From: Sedimentisphaerales bacterium
Lineage (GTDB): Bacteria > Planctomycetota > Phycisphaerae > Sedimentisphaerales > SG8-4
DNA: 21,521 nucleotides
Assembly: GCA_016932895.1 (NCBI GenBank)
Contig: JAFGCA010000358.1
Span: 1 to 21,521 of the forward strand
Direction of reading: 5' to 3'
The notes beneath the pieces were generated by a model that had not been told where the DNA came from, searched no databases, and saw only the letters and a list, made by a program, of their open reading frames with translations. Each line of letters starts with the position of its first letter. Position 1 is the first letter of the stretch. Position numbers and translations under genes: made by a program. This document shows, in pieces, positions 1 through 8,114 of this stretch.

Positions 1-651
1 TACTCCGTGCTCCTGCTCGACGAGATCGAGAAGGCCCACCCGGACGTTTACAACATGCTGCTGCAGATCATGGACGAAGGCCGGCTCACCGACAGTTTCG
101 GCCGCCGCATCGACTTCAAGAACGTCGTGCTGATCATGACCAGCAACATCGGCGCCGAGCTGATCAAGAACCAGAGCGGCTTCGGCTTCGGCAAGAAAAC
201 GCCCGATTCCAACTATGAGAAGATGAAGGACGTTCTCCAGAAAGAGGTGGAGCGTCACTTCCGGCCCGAATTCCTCAACCGCGTCGATGACACCATCGTC
301 TTTCGGCCGCTGTCCAGAGAGAATCTCCAGATTATCGTCGAATACGAGCTGGCCAAGGTCTTCAAGCGTCTCACCGAGCACGGGCTCAAGCTGGAGCTGA
401 CCGACCGAGCCAAGGAATTTCTGATCGACAAGGGATACAATCCCGAGTTCGGCGCCCGGCCGCTGCGGCGGGCCATCGAGCATTACATCGAGGACCCGCT
501 CTCCGAGGCCGTCCTGGCCGGGGAGTTCAAGGGAAAGAACCTCATCAAGATCGACGTCCAGGACGAGGAACACCTCAAGTTCGAGGGCCAGCAGATCGAA
601 GAGCCCGAAGAGGAAAAGTCGAAAGAGGAAAAGGTGGTCCAGCCCCAATAA
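1..651 (+). CDS. clpC: ATP-dependent Clp protease ATP-binding subunit, ClpC type (3' end only)
   Basis: This is the last 216 codons of a gene that starts before the window. It covers the end of the second AAA+ module and the C-terminal D2-small domain. The fragment opens on the Walker B segment (LLLDEIEKAHPD), followed by the sensor-1 stretch (LIMTSNIG), the arginine-finger region (FRPEFLNRVDD) and the sensor-2 motif (GARPLRRAIE). The insert after sensor 1 (GFGFGKK) and the short charged tail fit ClpC/ClpA-like unfoldases better than ClpB, although the N-domain that would settle this is missing. In the family, the hexamer unfolds proteins in the cytoplasm and, for ClpC, feeds them to ClpP. 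The tail is rich in Glu and Lys. An intrinsic terminator follows 35 bases downstream, so this gene is transcriptionally separate from what follows. Confidence 0.93.
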   Translation, partial: YSVLLLDEIEKAHPDVYNMLLQIMDEGRLTDSFGRRIDFKNVVLIMTSNIGAELIKNQSGFGFGKKTPDSNYEKMKDVLQKEVERHFRPEFLNRVDDTIVFRPLSRENLQIIVEYELAKVFKRLTEHGLKLELTDRAKEFLIDKGYNPEFGARPLRRAIEHYIEDPLSEAVLAGEFKGKNLIKIDVQDEEHLKFEGQQIEEPEEEKSKEEKVVQPQ

Positions 652-686
652 AACGCGGCAGGACCACACTACGAAGAGAATCAATG

Positions 687-724
687 GGCCGTGTAGTCAC
701 CCAACATGACGCACGGCCTTTTTT
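687..724 (+). terminator. Rho-independent terminator after clpC
   Basis: A perfect 7-bp stem (GGCCGTG at 687-693 pairing with CACGGCC at 712-718) is followed directly by six T residues at 719-724. It sits 35 bases after the clpC stop codon, as expected for an intrinsic terminator. Confidence 0.85.
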
Positions 725-822
725 CTACCCCCTCATCAGCCCCCCCGGTGGGCGGAAAGCTACCCCACCGGGCCGCCAGCGGTCTCCTTCAATCCATTCG
801 CAACGACAACCGGAGCATCGTA

Positions 823-852
823 TTGACAGAGGTCCACTGTCAGTTGTATGTT
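823..852 (+). promoter_or_regulatory. Promoter with overlapping palindromic operator-like site
   Basis: TTGACA at 823-828 matches the sigma-70 -35 consensus exactly. It is followed after 18 bases by TATGTT at 847-852, which matches four of six -10 positions. The segment 824-842 (TGACAGAGGTCCACTGTCA) is a 19-bp palindrome with one mismatched pair, and it covers the -35 box and most of the spacer. That placement fits a dimeric repressor operator. It would drive the secreted-protein gene starting near 919 and possibly the genes behind it. The promoter is seen as sequence matches only, and the regulator is unknown. Confidence 0.55.
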
Positions 853-918
853 CTTGGTGTTCTACGTTCGACAGCCCAAATGAAGAAAAAGAGAAAACCA
901 GTTGCCGAAAGGTCCCTT

Positions 919-2586
919 ATGTTGAAGAGAAGGCTTTTCACCGCGTTCATTTCCTGTCTGGCCCTCGTATCCGTTTTGCCCCTGGCACCGTTGCTCGGCG
1001 CGTCCGCTCAGGTGGAGAAAGGAGAGATGGCCGGCTATCTGCTCGTGCCCAACGACAGAGTTCCCGAGACGTATAACGCCGGGTTCTCCATGTATGTGGC
1101 CGCCTGGCCTCTGGTGAAGGAATATCCGGGGAATCGGTTTCAAACCGGTCTGTTCGGCACCTGGATGCACGCTAAAAATGAGCGTGTGGCGCCTATCGAT
1201 CCGGAAACGGGAAAGCCTATGAGTCTGTATTCGGATGTCGAGGGCGGCCTGGGCTGGTGGCGCGACACGCGGTTCGCCACGGAAACGCCGAAGTTCATCA
1301 TGGGCGGGGTGGCCCTGAACTTCGTGGCCTGGGCCAACGGACCCGGGGCCGGCAAAGGAAGAAGCTGGGAAGAGCCGAAGGGCAAGTACGCCGTGGCGCA
1401 ACTCAGTCCCTGGGTGCTCTGGCCGCCCGATGGCCTGAACCTGAAGCAAGGCACCTGCGGCGAACTTTGGGGCTATGGGTACCTGCCGCTTCCGCTGACC
1501 GAACCCAAGTCCAGGACTGCCGGCAAGGACGTTCCCACGGGGAATCACTGCTGGACATTGTTTCTAAACACGGGGAACTTCAAAGGCCCGGTCACCTTCT
1601 TCATGCCCTATTTCTTTTCGCGCGCATCCGTGGACGACCCTCGTCTGGCCGGCATGTTTCTGGACAGCCGTCCCTCCAATCCCAACCGGGCTCTGCAAAT
1701 GGAGACCCAGTATGTCCCCAGCGCCCAAGCCACCGACAGCGAGGGCCAGACCTACGCGCGCATCGCTCCCACCCGGTTCCCCCGCGGGCCGCAGGGCGAT
1801 TCGGCGGTCGTGCACCGCGTCACCGCCTATACCAGGAAGGCGCTCTGGGACGCCGTCAAGGCCTGGTTCGAGGGCGGCCCCCCGGCCAGCGGCACGATCG
1901 ATCCCTCGGCAGCCATCGTGCACCGCTTTCCCGGACAAGGAGGGGCAACCTGGCGGATCTATGGACCCTCAACGCCCAGGGAAGAAAGGGTGCGCATTGC
2001 CTGGGATTCTTTTGCCACCCCCTTCGCGCCTGATTCAAGCACGTTTGGGTATCAGTGGGACAATGAAGTGGTAACGAAAACGGACACCAAGGACGGCCCC
2101 CTGTTGACGCTGCCGGAATACTATCGCCTGGAGAAGGACGAGAATAAGAAGGCGAAGTGGGTACCAGTGCCCGCCGAGGACGTTCCGGCCGAGACAGGAC
2201 TGGCCGAGGTTCGCTTCGGTCGGCCTGACCGGAAACCTTTGCCGCCCTACGTCACTCCCGACGATCCGGAGAGCTGCTGGAAGAAGCCCGGTCCCGTGGC
2301 CGGACCGTTCCAGGCGCACCCGGGCGACGGCAGCACCGTGACGTACTACTGGTATCGATTCGCCGACCAGCCGGCCTTGCTCAACGCCGACCTGACCGAC
2401 GAAGAGCGCGAGAGCGTGCAGAAGCGGGTGGAAAAACTCCATCGGCACTGGACGAAAGACCGCGAATACCTGGCGCCGCCGGCGTTCGGAAAACTGGCGG
2501 ATATTGACCCGGCCTTGATTGTAACCCCGCCGGCGGGCCTGGAGGTGGGGTATGTCCCCATCGCCACGCGACAGGGAATAGAATAA
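919..2586 (+). CDS. Secreted protein of unknown function, next to sulfatase
   Basis: A 555-residue exported protein that I do not recognise as any named family. I chose the ATG at 919 because AAAGG lies six bases upstream and the translation begins with a clean Sec signal peptide: a basic MLKRR, a long hydrophobic core, and an ASA-Q cleavage site near residue 30. An upstream in-frame ATG at 880 has no ribosome binding site. The mature part is rich in Trp, Pro and Gly, with no repeats or further membrane segments, which suggests a globular periplasmic or extracellular protein. The C-terminal end (TPPAGLEVGYV) recurs as a broken copy downstream of the sulfatase. The sulfatase start is 114 bases downstream on the same strand, so a joint role in glycan processing is possible but not shown. 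A single long coding frame with an export signal makes it a real gene. Confidence 0.8.
   Translation: MLKRRLFTAFISCLALVSVLPLAPLLGASAQVEKGEMAGYLLVPNDRVPETYNAGFSMYVAAWPLVKEYPGNRFQTGLFGTWMHAKNERVAPIDPETGKPMSLYSDVEGGLGWWRDTRFATETPKFIMGGVALNFVAWANGPGAGKGRSWEEPKGKYAVAQLSPWVLWPPDGLNLKQGTCGELWGYGYLPLPLTEPKSRTAGKDVPTGNHCWTLFLNTGNFKGPVTFFMPYFFSRASVDDPRLAGMFLDSRPSNPNRALQMETQYVPSAQATDSEGQTYARIAPTRFPRGPQGDSAVVHRVTAYTRKALWDAVKAWFEGGPPASGTIDPSAAIVHRFPGQGGATWRIYGPSTPREERVRIAWDSFATPFAPDSSTFGYQWDNEVVTKTDTKDGPLLTLPEYYRLEKDENKKAKWVPVPAEDVPAETGLAEVRFGRPDRKPLPPYVTPDDPESCWKKPGPVAGPFQAHPGDGSTVTYYWYRFADQPALLNADLTDEERESVQKRVEKLHRHWTKDREYLAPPAFGKLADIDPALIVTPPAGLEVGYVPIATRQGIE
2515..2576 (+). repeat. Direct repeat, copy A (partner at 4373-4434)
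   Basis: This segment at the 3' end of the secreted-protein gene aligns without gaps to 4373-4434, with about 52 of 62 bases identical by hand count. A core of 21 identical bases lies at 2537-2557 and 4395-4415. Copy A is in the reading frame of its gene. Copy B lies in a different frame from the sulfatase that overlaps it. Confidence 0.75.
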
Positions 2587-2700
2587 CAGGTTGGCTTCGG
2601 CGCCATGTCGTTCCCAACGTCGGCCATGGGTATTCAACCGTGACGTTTTCTGACGACACCAGTACAAACACTGTGCCATTTTGTTAGGGATTCCAGTTCA

Positions 2701-4458
2701 ATGTATGCTAGCGTATATCGCGCGGTTGTTTTAACCGTGTTGGTCACGGCCTGGGCGAGCGGTGCGGAGCTGCCCAACATCGTCATTGTTTACACCGATG
2801 ATCTGGGCTTCGGGGATATCTCGGCCTACAACCCGAAGGCCGCCTACGAGACGCCCCGCATCGACAGGATGGCCGCAGAAGGGATCCGGTTCACGGATGC
2901 CCACAGTCCCTCGACGATCTGTTCGCCTTCGCGTTACGCCCTGTACTCCGGCCAGCAGATCTACCGGTCCACCGGCCGGGGCGGCGGCGCCTTCGAGGGC
3001 CCCGGCGGCCCCAGCTACCTCAAACCGGGCACGCTGACCCTGGGGGACATGTTGCGATCCAAGGGCTACCGCACCGGCGTATTCGGAAAATGGCACGTCG
3101 GTCTGACCTGGTACGACGACAACGGCAAGCGGCTCGGGGGCGGCTTCGCCAACGCCAAGCTGATCAACTACGAAAAGAGCACGCCCTTGATCGACGGCCC
3201 CAATAAGCGGGGGTTTGACGAGTCATTCGTCACGCCGAACTGTCCCAACACCGACCCGCTTTATGTCTACATCGAGAATGGGATGGTGGCGGTGCCCGCG
3301 ACGGTCACCCACAGGCGCAGCAACCTGCCCAACCTGGACGGCTGGTTGTGGGACAATGATGAGGGATTCATGTCGGTGGGCTACGATTTTGAGAATGCCG
3401 ACAAGATCTTTTACCGCAAGACCGTGGATTTCATCACCAATCATCTCAAGAACCACAAGGATAAACCCTTTCTTGCGGTCCTGTGTACGCAAATTGCCCA
3501 CGCGCCCGTCCTGCCGGCAGAAGAGTTCCGGGGCAAGACCAAAGGCGGCCCCCGAGGAGACTTTGTCTGGGAACTGGACGTGCTGGTCGGGCGGCTGCTC
3601 GATACGCTGGGCGATTTGGGCATCGATGACAACACGCTGGTGCTGTTCAATTCGGACAACGGCCCCGAGACGGTCCACTGTCACCGCATGAGGCAGGAAT
3701 ACGAACACGATGCCGCCGGCGGCTGGCGCGGCATGAAGCGGGACGGTTGGGAAGGCGGCCACCGCGTTCCCTTTATCGCTCGCTGGCCACGAGCCATTCC
3801 GGCCGGACAGGTGTCAAAGCAAATGACCAACACCACGGATATCTTCGCCACCCTGGCGTCCATCGTGGGGTACGAGTTGAAAGACGAAGATGCCACCGAC
3901 AGCTTTGACATGCTGCCGGTCATGCTGGGAATCCAGGATGAAGACGATCCCGTCCGGCCCCACATGCTGACCCAGAGCTTCAGAGGAGAGTTTCAAATTC
4001 GACAGGGTAACTGGAAGTATCTCGATCACATGGCCTCGGGAGGCAACAGCTACGCGAAGGGCATCATGGCGCAATACGCGCTGCCCGAAACCGCGCCCAA
4101 TGCGACCGGTCAATTGTTCCATCTGGGCAGAGATCCCGGCGAAACCACCAACCTGTTTTTCAAGCAAGCCGAAAAGCGGCGGGAGCTTCAGGCCTTGTTG
4201 ACCGAGCTCAAGACCAGCGGGCGCAGCGCGCCGAAAGGAAGAAAACCTGTTGGCATTGAGAATATCCCCGTGCTGACCTCAAAGCACAAGCATACGAAAG
4301 GGCAGCACGATAGCGCCTTCGGCCGTGAATGTCCCCTTCCAGAGCCACGGGAGAGGGCTGGTCGAATAGTCGTTGATGGCTACGCCGCCGTCGAGCCTGG
4401 AGGTGGGGTATGTCCTCCTCGCCACGCAACAAGGGGCGAAGGAATAGACCGGCATTAG
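2701..4458 (+). CDS. Sulfatase (formylglycine-dependent arylsulfatase family), exported, with abnormal C-terminal tail
   Basis: A type I sulfatase that hydrolyses sulfate esters, probably on a polysaccharide. The Sec signal peptide covers residues 1-22. The metal-binding DD is at residues 33-34, and the signature CSPSR starts at Cys74, the residue matured to formylglycine. GKWH at 129-132 supplies further active-site residues, and a later SDNG motif adds metal ligands. The family-typical end (LFHLGRDPGETTNLF, then a helix and SGRSAPK) finishes near base 4240. The remaining roughly 60-70 residues look like read-through of non-coding or foreign sequence: they are polar, low in hydrophobics, and overlap a frame-shifted copy of the upstream gene's 3' end. 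The original stop codon was therefore probably lost. The start is the first ATG of the frame. AGGG lies 11 bases upstream, which is a weak ribosome site. A matching maturase is not in the window. Confidence 0.93.
   Translation: MYASVYRAVVLTVLVTAWASGAELPNIVIVYTDDLGFGDISAYNPKAAYETPRIDRMAAEGIRFTDAHSPSTICSPSRYALYSGQQIYRSTGRGGGAFEGPGGPSYLKPGTLTLGDMLRSKGYRTGVFGKWHVGLTWYDDNGKRLGGGFANAKLINYEKSTPLIDGPNKRGFDESFVTPNCPNTDPLYVYIENGMVAVPATVTHRRSNLPNLDGWLWDNDEGFMSVGYDFENADKIFYRKTVDFITNHLKNHKDKPFLAVLCTQIAHAPVLPAEEFRGKTKGGPRGDFVWELDVLVGRLLDTLGDLGIDDNTLVLFNSDNGPETVHCHRMRQEYEHDAAGGWRGMKRDGWEGGHRVPFIARWPRAIPAGQVSKQMTNTTDIFATLASIVGYELKDEDATDSFDMLPVMLGIQDEDDPVRPHMLTQSFRGEFQIRQGNWKYLDHMASGGNSYAKGIMAQYALPETAPNATGQLFHLGRDPGETTNLFFKQAEKRRELQALLTELKTSGRSAPKGRKPVGIENIPVLTSKHKHTKGQHDSAFGRECPLPEPRERAGRIVVDGYAAVEPGGGVCPPRHATRGEGIDRH
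4373..4447 (+). pseudogene. Fragment of a second copy of the 919-2586 gene (3' end remnant)
   Basis: Read in frame 2, this stretch encodes LMATPPSSLEVGYV and continues to a TAG at 4445-4447. It matches the last residues of the secreted protein at 919-2586, with 14 of 21 residues identical from LIVTPP onward. An in-frame TAG at 4367-4369 lies just before it, so it is not an expressed gene. It overlaps the tail of the sulfatase gene in another frame. The simplest reading is the decayed end of a paralogue left by duplication or deletion. A short dispersed repeat element is the alternative. Confidence 0.6.
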
Positions 4459-4623
4459 CCAATGTCATTCGCGCCGGGAAGGAGTCAATCCGAACAGGAA
4501 AACTCTGCGGCAGCGAAGCGGCTCCGCTGGAATTGTTCCGGAGGACTATGGGGAACCGTCACGGATGCCCGCCCCCGGTTCTATCGAAACATACGAATCG
4601 TTTGAAAGTGAGGAGTACGTAGA

Positions 4624-5952
4624 ATGACAACGGGTAGACGGACAACCCGCCGGAGCTTTCTGAAAGCGACCTCGGCGCTCATGGTGCCGGCGATCGTCCC
4701 GGCCTCGGCGTTGGGACGGGACAACCGACCGGCGCCCAGCGAACGCGTAGTCGTCGGCTGCATCGGCCTGGGCGGCCAGGGCGACCGGGACATGACGGGA
4801 TTGCTCGGTGACGAGCGCGTCCAGGTCGTGGCGCTGTGCGACTGCGACCGGGGCAGCACCCACTACGAGCGCGGCTGGCACCGCGGACTCGCGCCCGCTC
4901 GGGCCAAAGTCGAGCAGCGGTACGCCGCCGACAAACGCGCGGGAACCTACAAGGGCCTCTTCGCCACGGGCGACTTTCGCGAACTGCTGGCACGCGCGGA
5001 TATCGACGCGGTGACCTGCTCGACCCCCGACCACTGGCATGCCGCTATCGTGGTGGCCGCCGCGACGGCGGGCAAGGACATCTACTGCCAGAAGCCGATG
5101 AGCCTGACCATCGCCGACGGCCGGGCCATGGTCGAGGCGGTCCAGCGCTACAATCGCGTCTTTCAGTGCGGCAGCCAGCGCCGCTCGGAAAGCCGGTGCC
5201 GCCACGCGTGCGAGCTGGTCCGCAACGGTCGCATCGGTCGCCTCCAGACCGTTCACGTGGGCCTGCCGGGCGGGCATAGCAACCCGCGCGAAGGCCGGTC
5301 TCCGGCGGTGATGCCGGTGCCCGAAGAACTGGATTATCAAACGTGGCTGGGTCCGGCCCCGGACGCCCCCTACACGCTCGATCGCTGCCACTGGACCTTC
5401 CGCTGGAACCTGGACTACTCCGGCGGCCAGCTCACCGACTGGGGCGCCCACTTTATCGACATGGCCCACTGGGGCATGGGCACCGAGTTGACCGGCCCGG
5501 TCGAAATCGAAGGCCGGGGCACATTCCCCCCGTCGGCCGAGCTCTGGAACACGCCCACGAGTTTCCACGTTGAAACTCGGTATGCCGACGGCGTCCGCAT
5601 GGTCATCTCCAACAAAGGCGGCGGCGTGCGATTCGTCGGAACCGAAGGCCAGGTCACGCTGGGCGGATCCGAGCCGAAATCCATCTGGCAGTCGAGCATC
5701 GGCCCCGACGAGATCCACCTCTACCAGAGCGACAATCACTACCGAAACTTCGTCGATTGCGTGATCAGCCGGCGGCGGACGGCGGCGCCCGTGGACGTGG
5801 CCCATCGCTCCATCACGCCGGCCCATCTGGGCCAGATCGCCATGATCCTGGGCCGCAAGCTCACGTGGGACCCGGAGAAAGAGGAGTTCGTCGCAGACGA
5901 ACGCGCCAACGCCCTGCGCCGCCGATCCTACCGCGCCCCCTGGCGCATCTGA
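4624..5952 (+). CDS. Gfo/Idh/MocA family oxidoreductase with Tat signal
   Basis: A 442-residue NAD(P)-dependent sugar or polyol dehydrogenase-like protein. A twin-arginine leader (RRSFLK at residues 9-14, then a mild hydrophobic stretch) predicts export through Tat with cofactor bound. The Rossmann fold begins at residue 42 with GLGGQG at 48-53. STPDHWH at 133-139 and QKP at 156-158 carry the family's conserved Lys157; the usual Glu of EKP is Gln here. The C-terminal substrate domain shows the GGQLTDWGAHFIDMAHW segment (residues 268-283), with Asp272, His276 and Asp279 as likely active-site positions. A ribosome site (GAGGAG, about eight bases upstream) supports the ATG. It lies 165 bases after the sulfatase on the same strand. 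Exported members are abundant in planctomycetes next to sulfatases and glycosidases, but the substrate cannot be read from sequence. Confidence 0.92.
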   Translation: MTTGRRTTRRSFLKATSALMVPAIVPASALGRDNRPAPSERVVVGCIGLGGQGDRDMTGLLGDERVQVVALCDCDRGSTHYERGWHRGLAPARAKVEQRYAADKRAGTYKGLFATGDFRELLARADIDAVTCSTPDHWHAAIVVAAATAGKDIYCQKPMSLTIADGRAMVEAVQRYNRVFQCGSQRRSESRCRHACELVRNGRIGRLQTVHVGLPGGHSNPREGRSPAVMPVPEELDYQTWLGPAPDAPYTLDRCHWTFRWNLDYSGGQLTDWGAHFIDMAHWGMGTELTGPVEIEGRGTFPPSAELWNTPTSFHVETRYADGVRMVISNKGGGVRFVGTEGQVTLGGSEPKSIWQSSIGPDEIHLYQSDNHYRNFVDCVISRRRTAAPVDVAHRSITPAHLGQIAMILGRKLTWDPEKEEFVADERANALRRRSYRAPWRI

Positions 5953-6107
5953 GCCGGCTTGGAACGTGTGAGGAAAGGGGAAAGGCGCAGGCCTGGGATT
6001 TCGGAATGGATGAGAGTATCAGTTATCGAAAGCACTACACCGTGTGTTACAACAGATTCAACAGAAGATGCCAGATTCCGTTGCTTACTCCAAGGAGAGA
6101 GTTCAGA

Positions 6108-8036
6108 ATGAACCGGCCTCTGATTGTGTCGTGGTGGTTATTGGCGTTGTTCTTCTGCGGAATTGTTGATTCTCAGGGCAGCCAGCGGCAAATGCCGCGG
6201 GAGGATGTGGTCGAGATTCCGGCCATCGAAGAGGGCCTCTGTGTCAGCAATGTTTTCCAGACGAACATGGTCCTTCAGCGAAATAAGCCCGTTACGATCT
6301 GGGGCTGGGCGGATTCAGGTGAGGAAGTCACGGTCTCGTTTGCAGACCGGACCGCCGAGACCACCGCTACGGCGGATCGATCGTGGAGGGTAACTTTTGA
6401 GGCGATGCCGGCCAACAGTACGCCGCAGGTGATGACGATCAAGGGCAAGGATAAGACGCTGAAACTGAAGAACATTCTCGTCGGCGATGTGTGGATACTT
6501 GGCGGCCAGAGCAACATGGAATTTGAAATCGCCAAGGTGGACGACGGAGCATTGGAAATCGTCTCGGCCAACTTTCCCCAGATCCGGCTGCTGAGCATGC
6601 CCTGGGGCAAGGGCTTTGATTCGGTCAAGAGTTTTGAACGGCTTCACGAGTGGAGTTCGTGGTTCGGCCGGCATTTCCGCAAGGGTGACTGGGACGTCTG
6701 TTCGCCTGAAACCGTGAAGGAATTTACGGCGATCGGGTATATTTTCGGGCGACGCGTCCACATGGCTACTCAGGTACCGATCGGTCTCATCGATACGTCG
6801 ATTGGCGGGACCACCGTGGAAACGTGGACGCCCCAGGCTGTTTTGCGTCAGATCCGGGGCCGCGAAACCAGGGAGAAACTCCAGGAGTGGCAAGACAGAA
6901 TCGCGAGCTATGACGCCCAAGCCGACTTGCAGAACCGGATCGCCAATTATGAACGGAGAAAACAACAATTGGCAAAGCAGGGAAATCCATTGCCGGCAAG
7001 CAGCCGGCCCCCAAGTGACCTGCGGCCCGGTCCGGTTGCCGACAGGAACCGGCCCGGCTATTGCTACGCCAGTGTGATCCACCCCCTTGAGGGACTTGCC
7101 GTCAAGGGCGCCGTTTTTCACCAAGGCTATAACAACTGCTTTGAGGGATCTGCCGGAGTGCGAATGTACTACCAGGTCTTCGGAAAGATGATCACCGCCT
7201 GGCGTTCGGCGTTCAATGATGCACACATGCCGTTCTGTATCATTTCCCTGTGTACCGACGGGAAGCCGCAGACCCTGGATAACTATCTCGAACCGATGTA
7301 TGACGTCGGTGCACTCATACGAGAAGCACAGTACAGAACCTTCCTGGATTTCTATGACGCCGGTGACAAGGGAATCGGTTTCGCCAGTTCTTTCGACCTC
7401 CGAAAAAATTGGTACCACCCGCAGATCAAGATTCCGGCCGGTGAACGTGCCGCCAAATGGGCGCTGGTTTCTCAGTACAATATCCTCACGGGCAGAGATG
7501 CTGATCTGTACTGGCTTCCTCCGTCGATAAAGGAGGTAACCATAGAGGACGGCGTGATTCGGCTGACGATGAGCACCTCCATCAAAACCAAAGACGACAG
7601 TGACGGCAAAATGATGGGGTTCGCGATCGCCGGCAAGGACCGCCGCTTCTATCCCGCCGACGTCCAGTGGTACACCGATGGCTCGGTGGACAACCGCAAT
7701 CAGCCCAGGTATCAGCGAGACGTCCTCGTGCTGAGCAGCCCCTTTGTCTCCGAGCCGGTCCATTACCGTCACGCCTGGGCCAGAAATCCAATCTCGAACG
7801 TCGTGAATGGACGCGGCATCCCCCTTGCCACGCAGCGAAGTGACACTTGGCTTCTCGAAGAAACTCCCGAGAAGATCGACACGTCGGGCAGCGCTTCCAG
7901 CAGAGCCATTGCCAACCAGATTCGCAAAATGCTCAGGCTGGCTGACATGGAGCGGCGTATCAAGGAGGCCGAAGCGACGATTGCAGAGCTAACACCCGTC
8001 TTCGAAAAGGCCCAGGCCGAGATGCAAAAGAAATAG
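6108..8036 (+). CDS. Sialate O-acetylesterase-like carbohydrate esterase, secreted
   Basis: A 642-residue SGNH-type acetylesterase of the sialate O-acetylesterase (DUF303/SASA) family, which removes acetyl groups from sugars. I chose ATG 6108 because AAGGAGAG lies seven to eight bases upstream and the product then begins with a signal peptide; the open frame extends 351 bases further upstream into the preceding gene without coding character. The nucleophile motif GGQSNMEF places Ser135 as catalytic. A later block, FDLRKNWYHP, supplies the Asp430/His437 pair expected of the DxxH-type motif. The block that usually reads WYQGE-x-N is FHQGYNN here, so the acidic residue is replaced by Tyr. An Ig-like domain probably precedes the catalytic domain (residues about 45-115). 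The C-terminal 40 residues form a charged helix or coiled coil. It is followed after 78 bases by a broken esterase gene. Confidence 0.9.
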   Translation: MNRPLIVSWWLLALFFCGIVDSQGSQRQMPREDVVEIPAIEEGLCVSNVFQTNMVLQRNKPVTIWGWADSGEEVTVSFADRTAETTATADRSWRVTFEAMPANSTPQVMTIKGKDKTLKLKNILVGDVWILGGQSNMEFEIAKVDDGALEIVSANFPQIRLLSMPWGKGFDSVKSFERLHEWSSWFGRHFRKGDWDVCSPETVKEFTAIGYIFGRRVHMATQVPIGLIDTSIGGTTVETWTPQAVLRQIRGRETREKLQEWQDRIASYDAQADLQNRIANYERRKQQLAKQGNPLPASSRPPSDLRPGPVADRNRPGYCYASVIHPLEGLAVKGAVFHQGYNNCFEGSAGVRMYYQVFGKMITAWRSAFNDAHMPFCIISLCTDGKPQTLDNYLEPMYDVGALIREAQYRTFLDFYDAGDKGIGFASSFDLRKNWYHPQIKIPAGERAAKWALVSQYNILTGRDADLYWLPPSIKEVTIEDGVIRLTMSTSIKTKDDSDGKMMGFAIAGKDRRFYPADVQWYTDGSVDNRNQPRYQRDVLVLSSPFVSEPVHYRHAWARNPISNVVNGRGIPLATQRSDTWLLEETPEKIDTSGSASSRAIANQIRKMLRLADMERRIKEAEATIAELTPVFEKAQAEMQKK

Positions 8037-8114
8037 GCTGCTGACGCAATGAAGAGCAAGGCCACGCCCGCAATCGCTACTTGCAGGTCTCCGAAAGACC
8101 GAAAGGAGGGGGCA

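Noticed and set aside
4546..5826. A 426-codon open frame on the - strand
   Set aside because: Antisense shadow of the Gfo/Idh/MocA gene; low-complexity Ala/Arg-rich product without motifs.
5757..6107. Upstream extension of the esterase reading frame into the preceding gene
   Set aside because: The sequence overlaps the end of the oxidoreductase gene and has no coding character. The ribosome site and signal peptide place the start at 6108.
6315..7772. A 485-codon open frame on the - strand
   Set aside because: Antisense to the sialate O-acetylesterase gene, which carries the GQSNM motif and a strong ribosome site.
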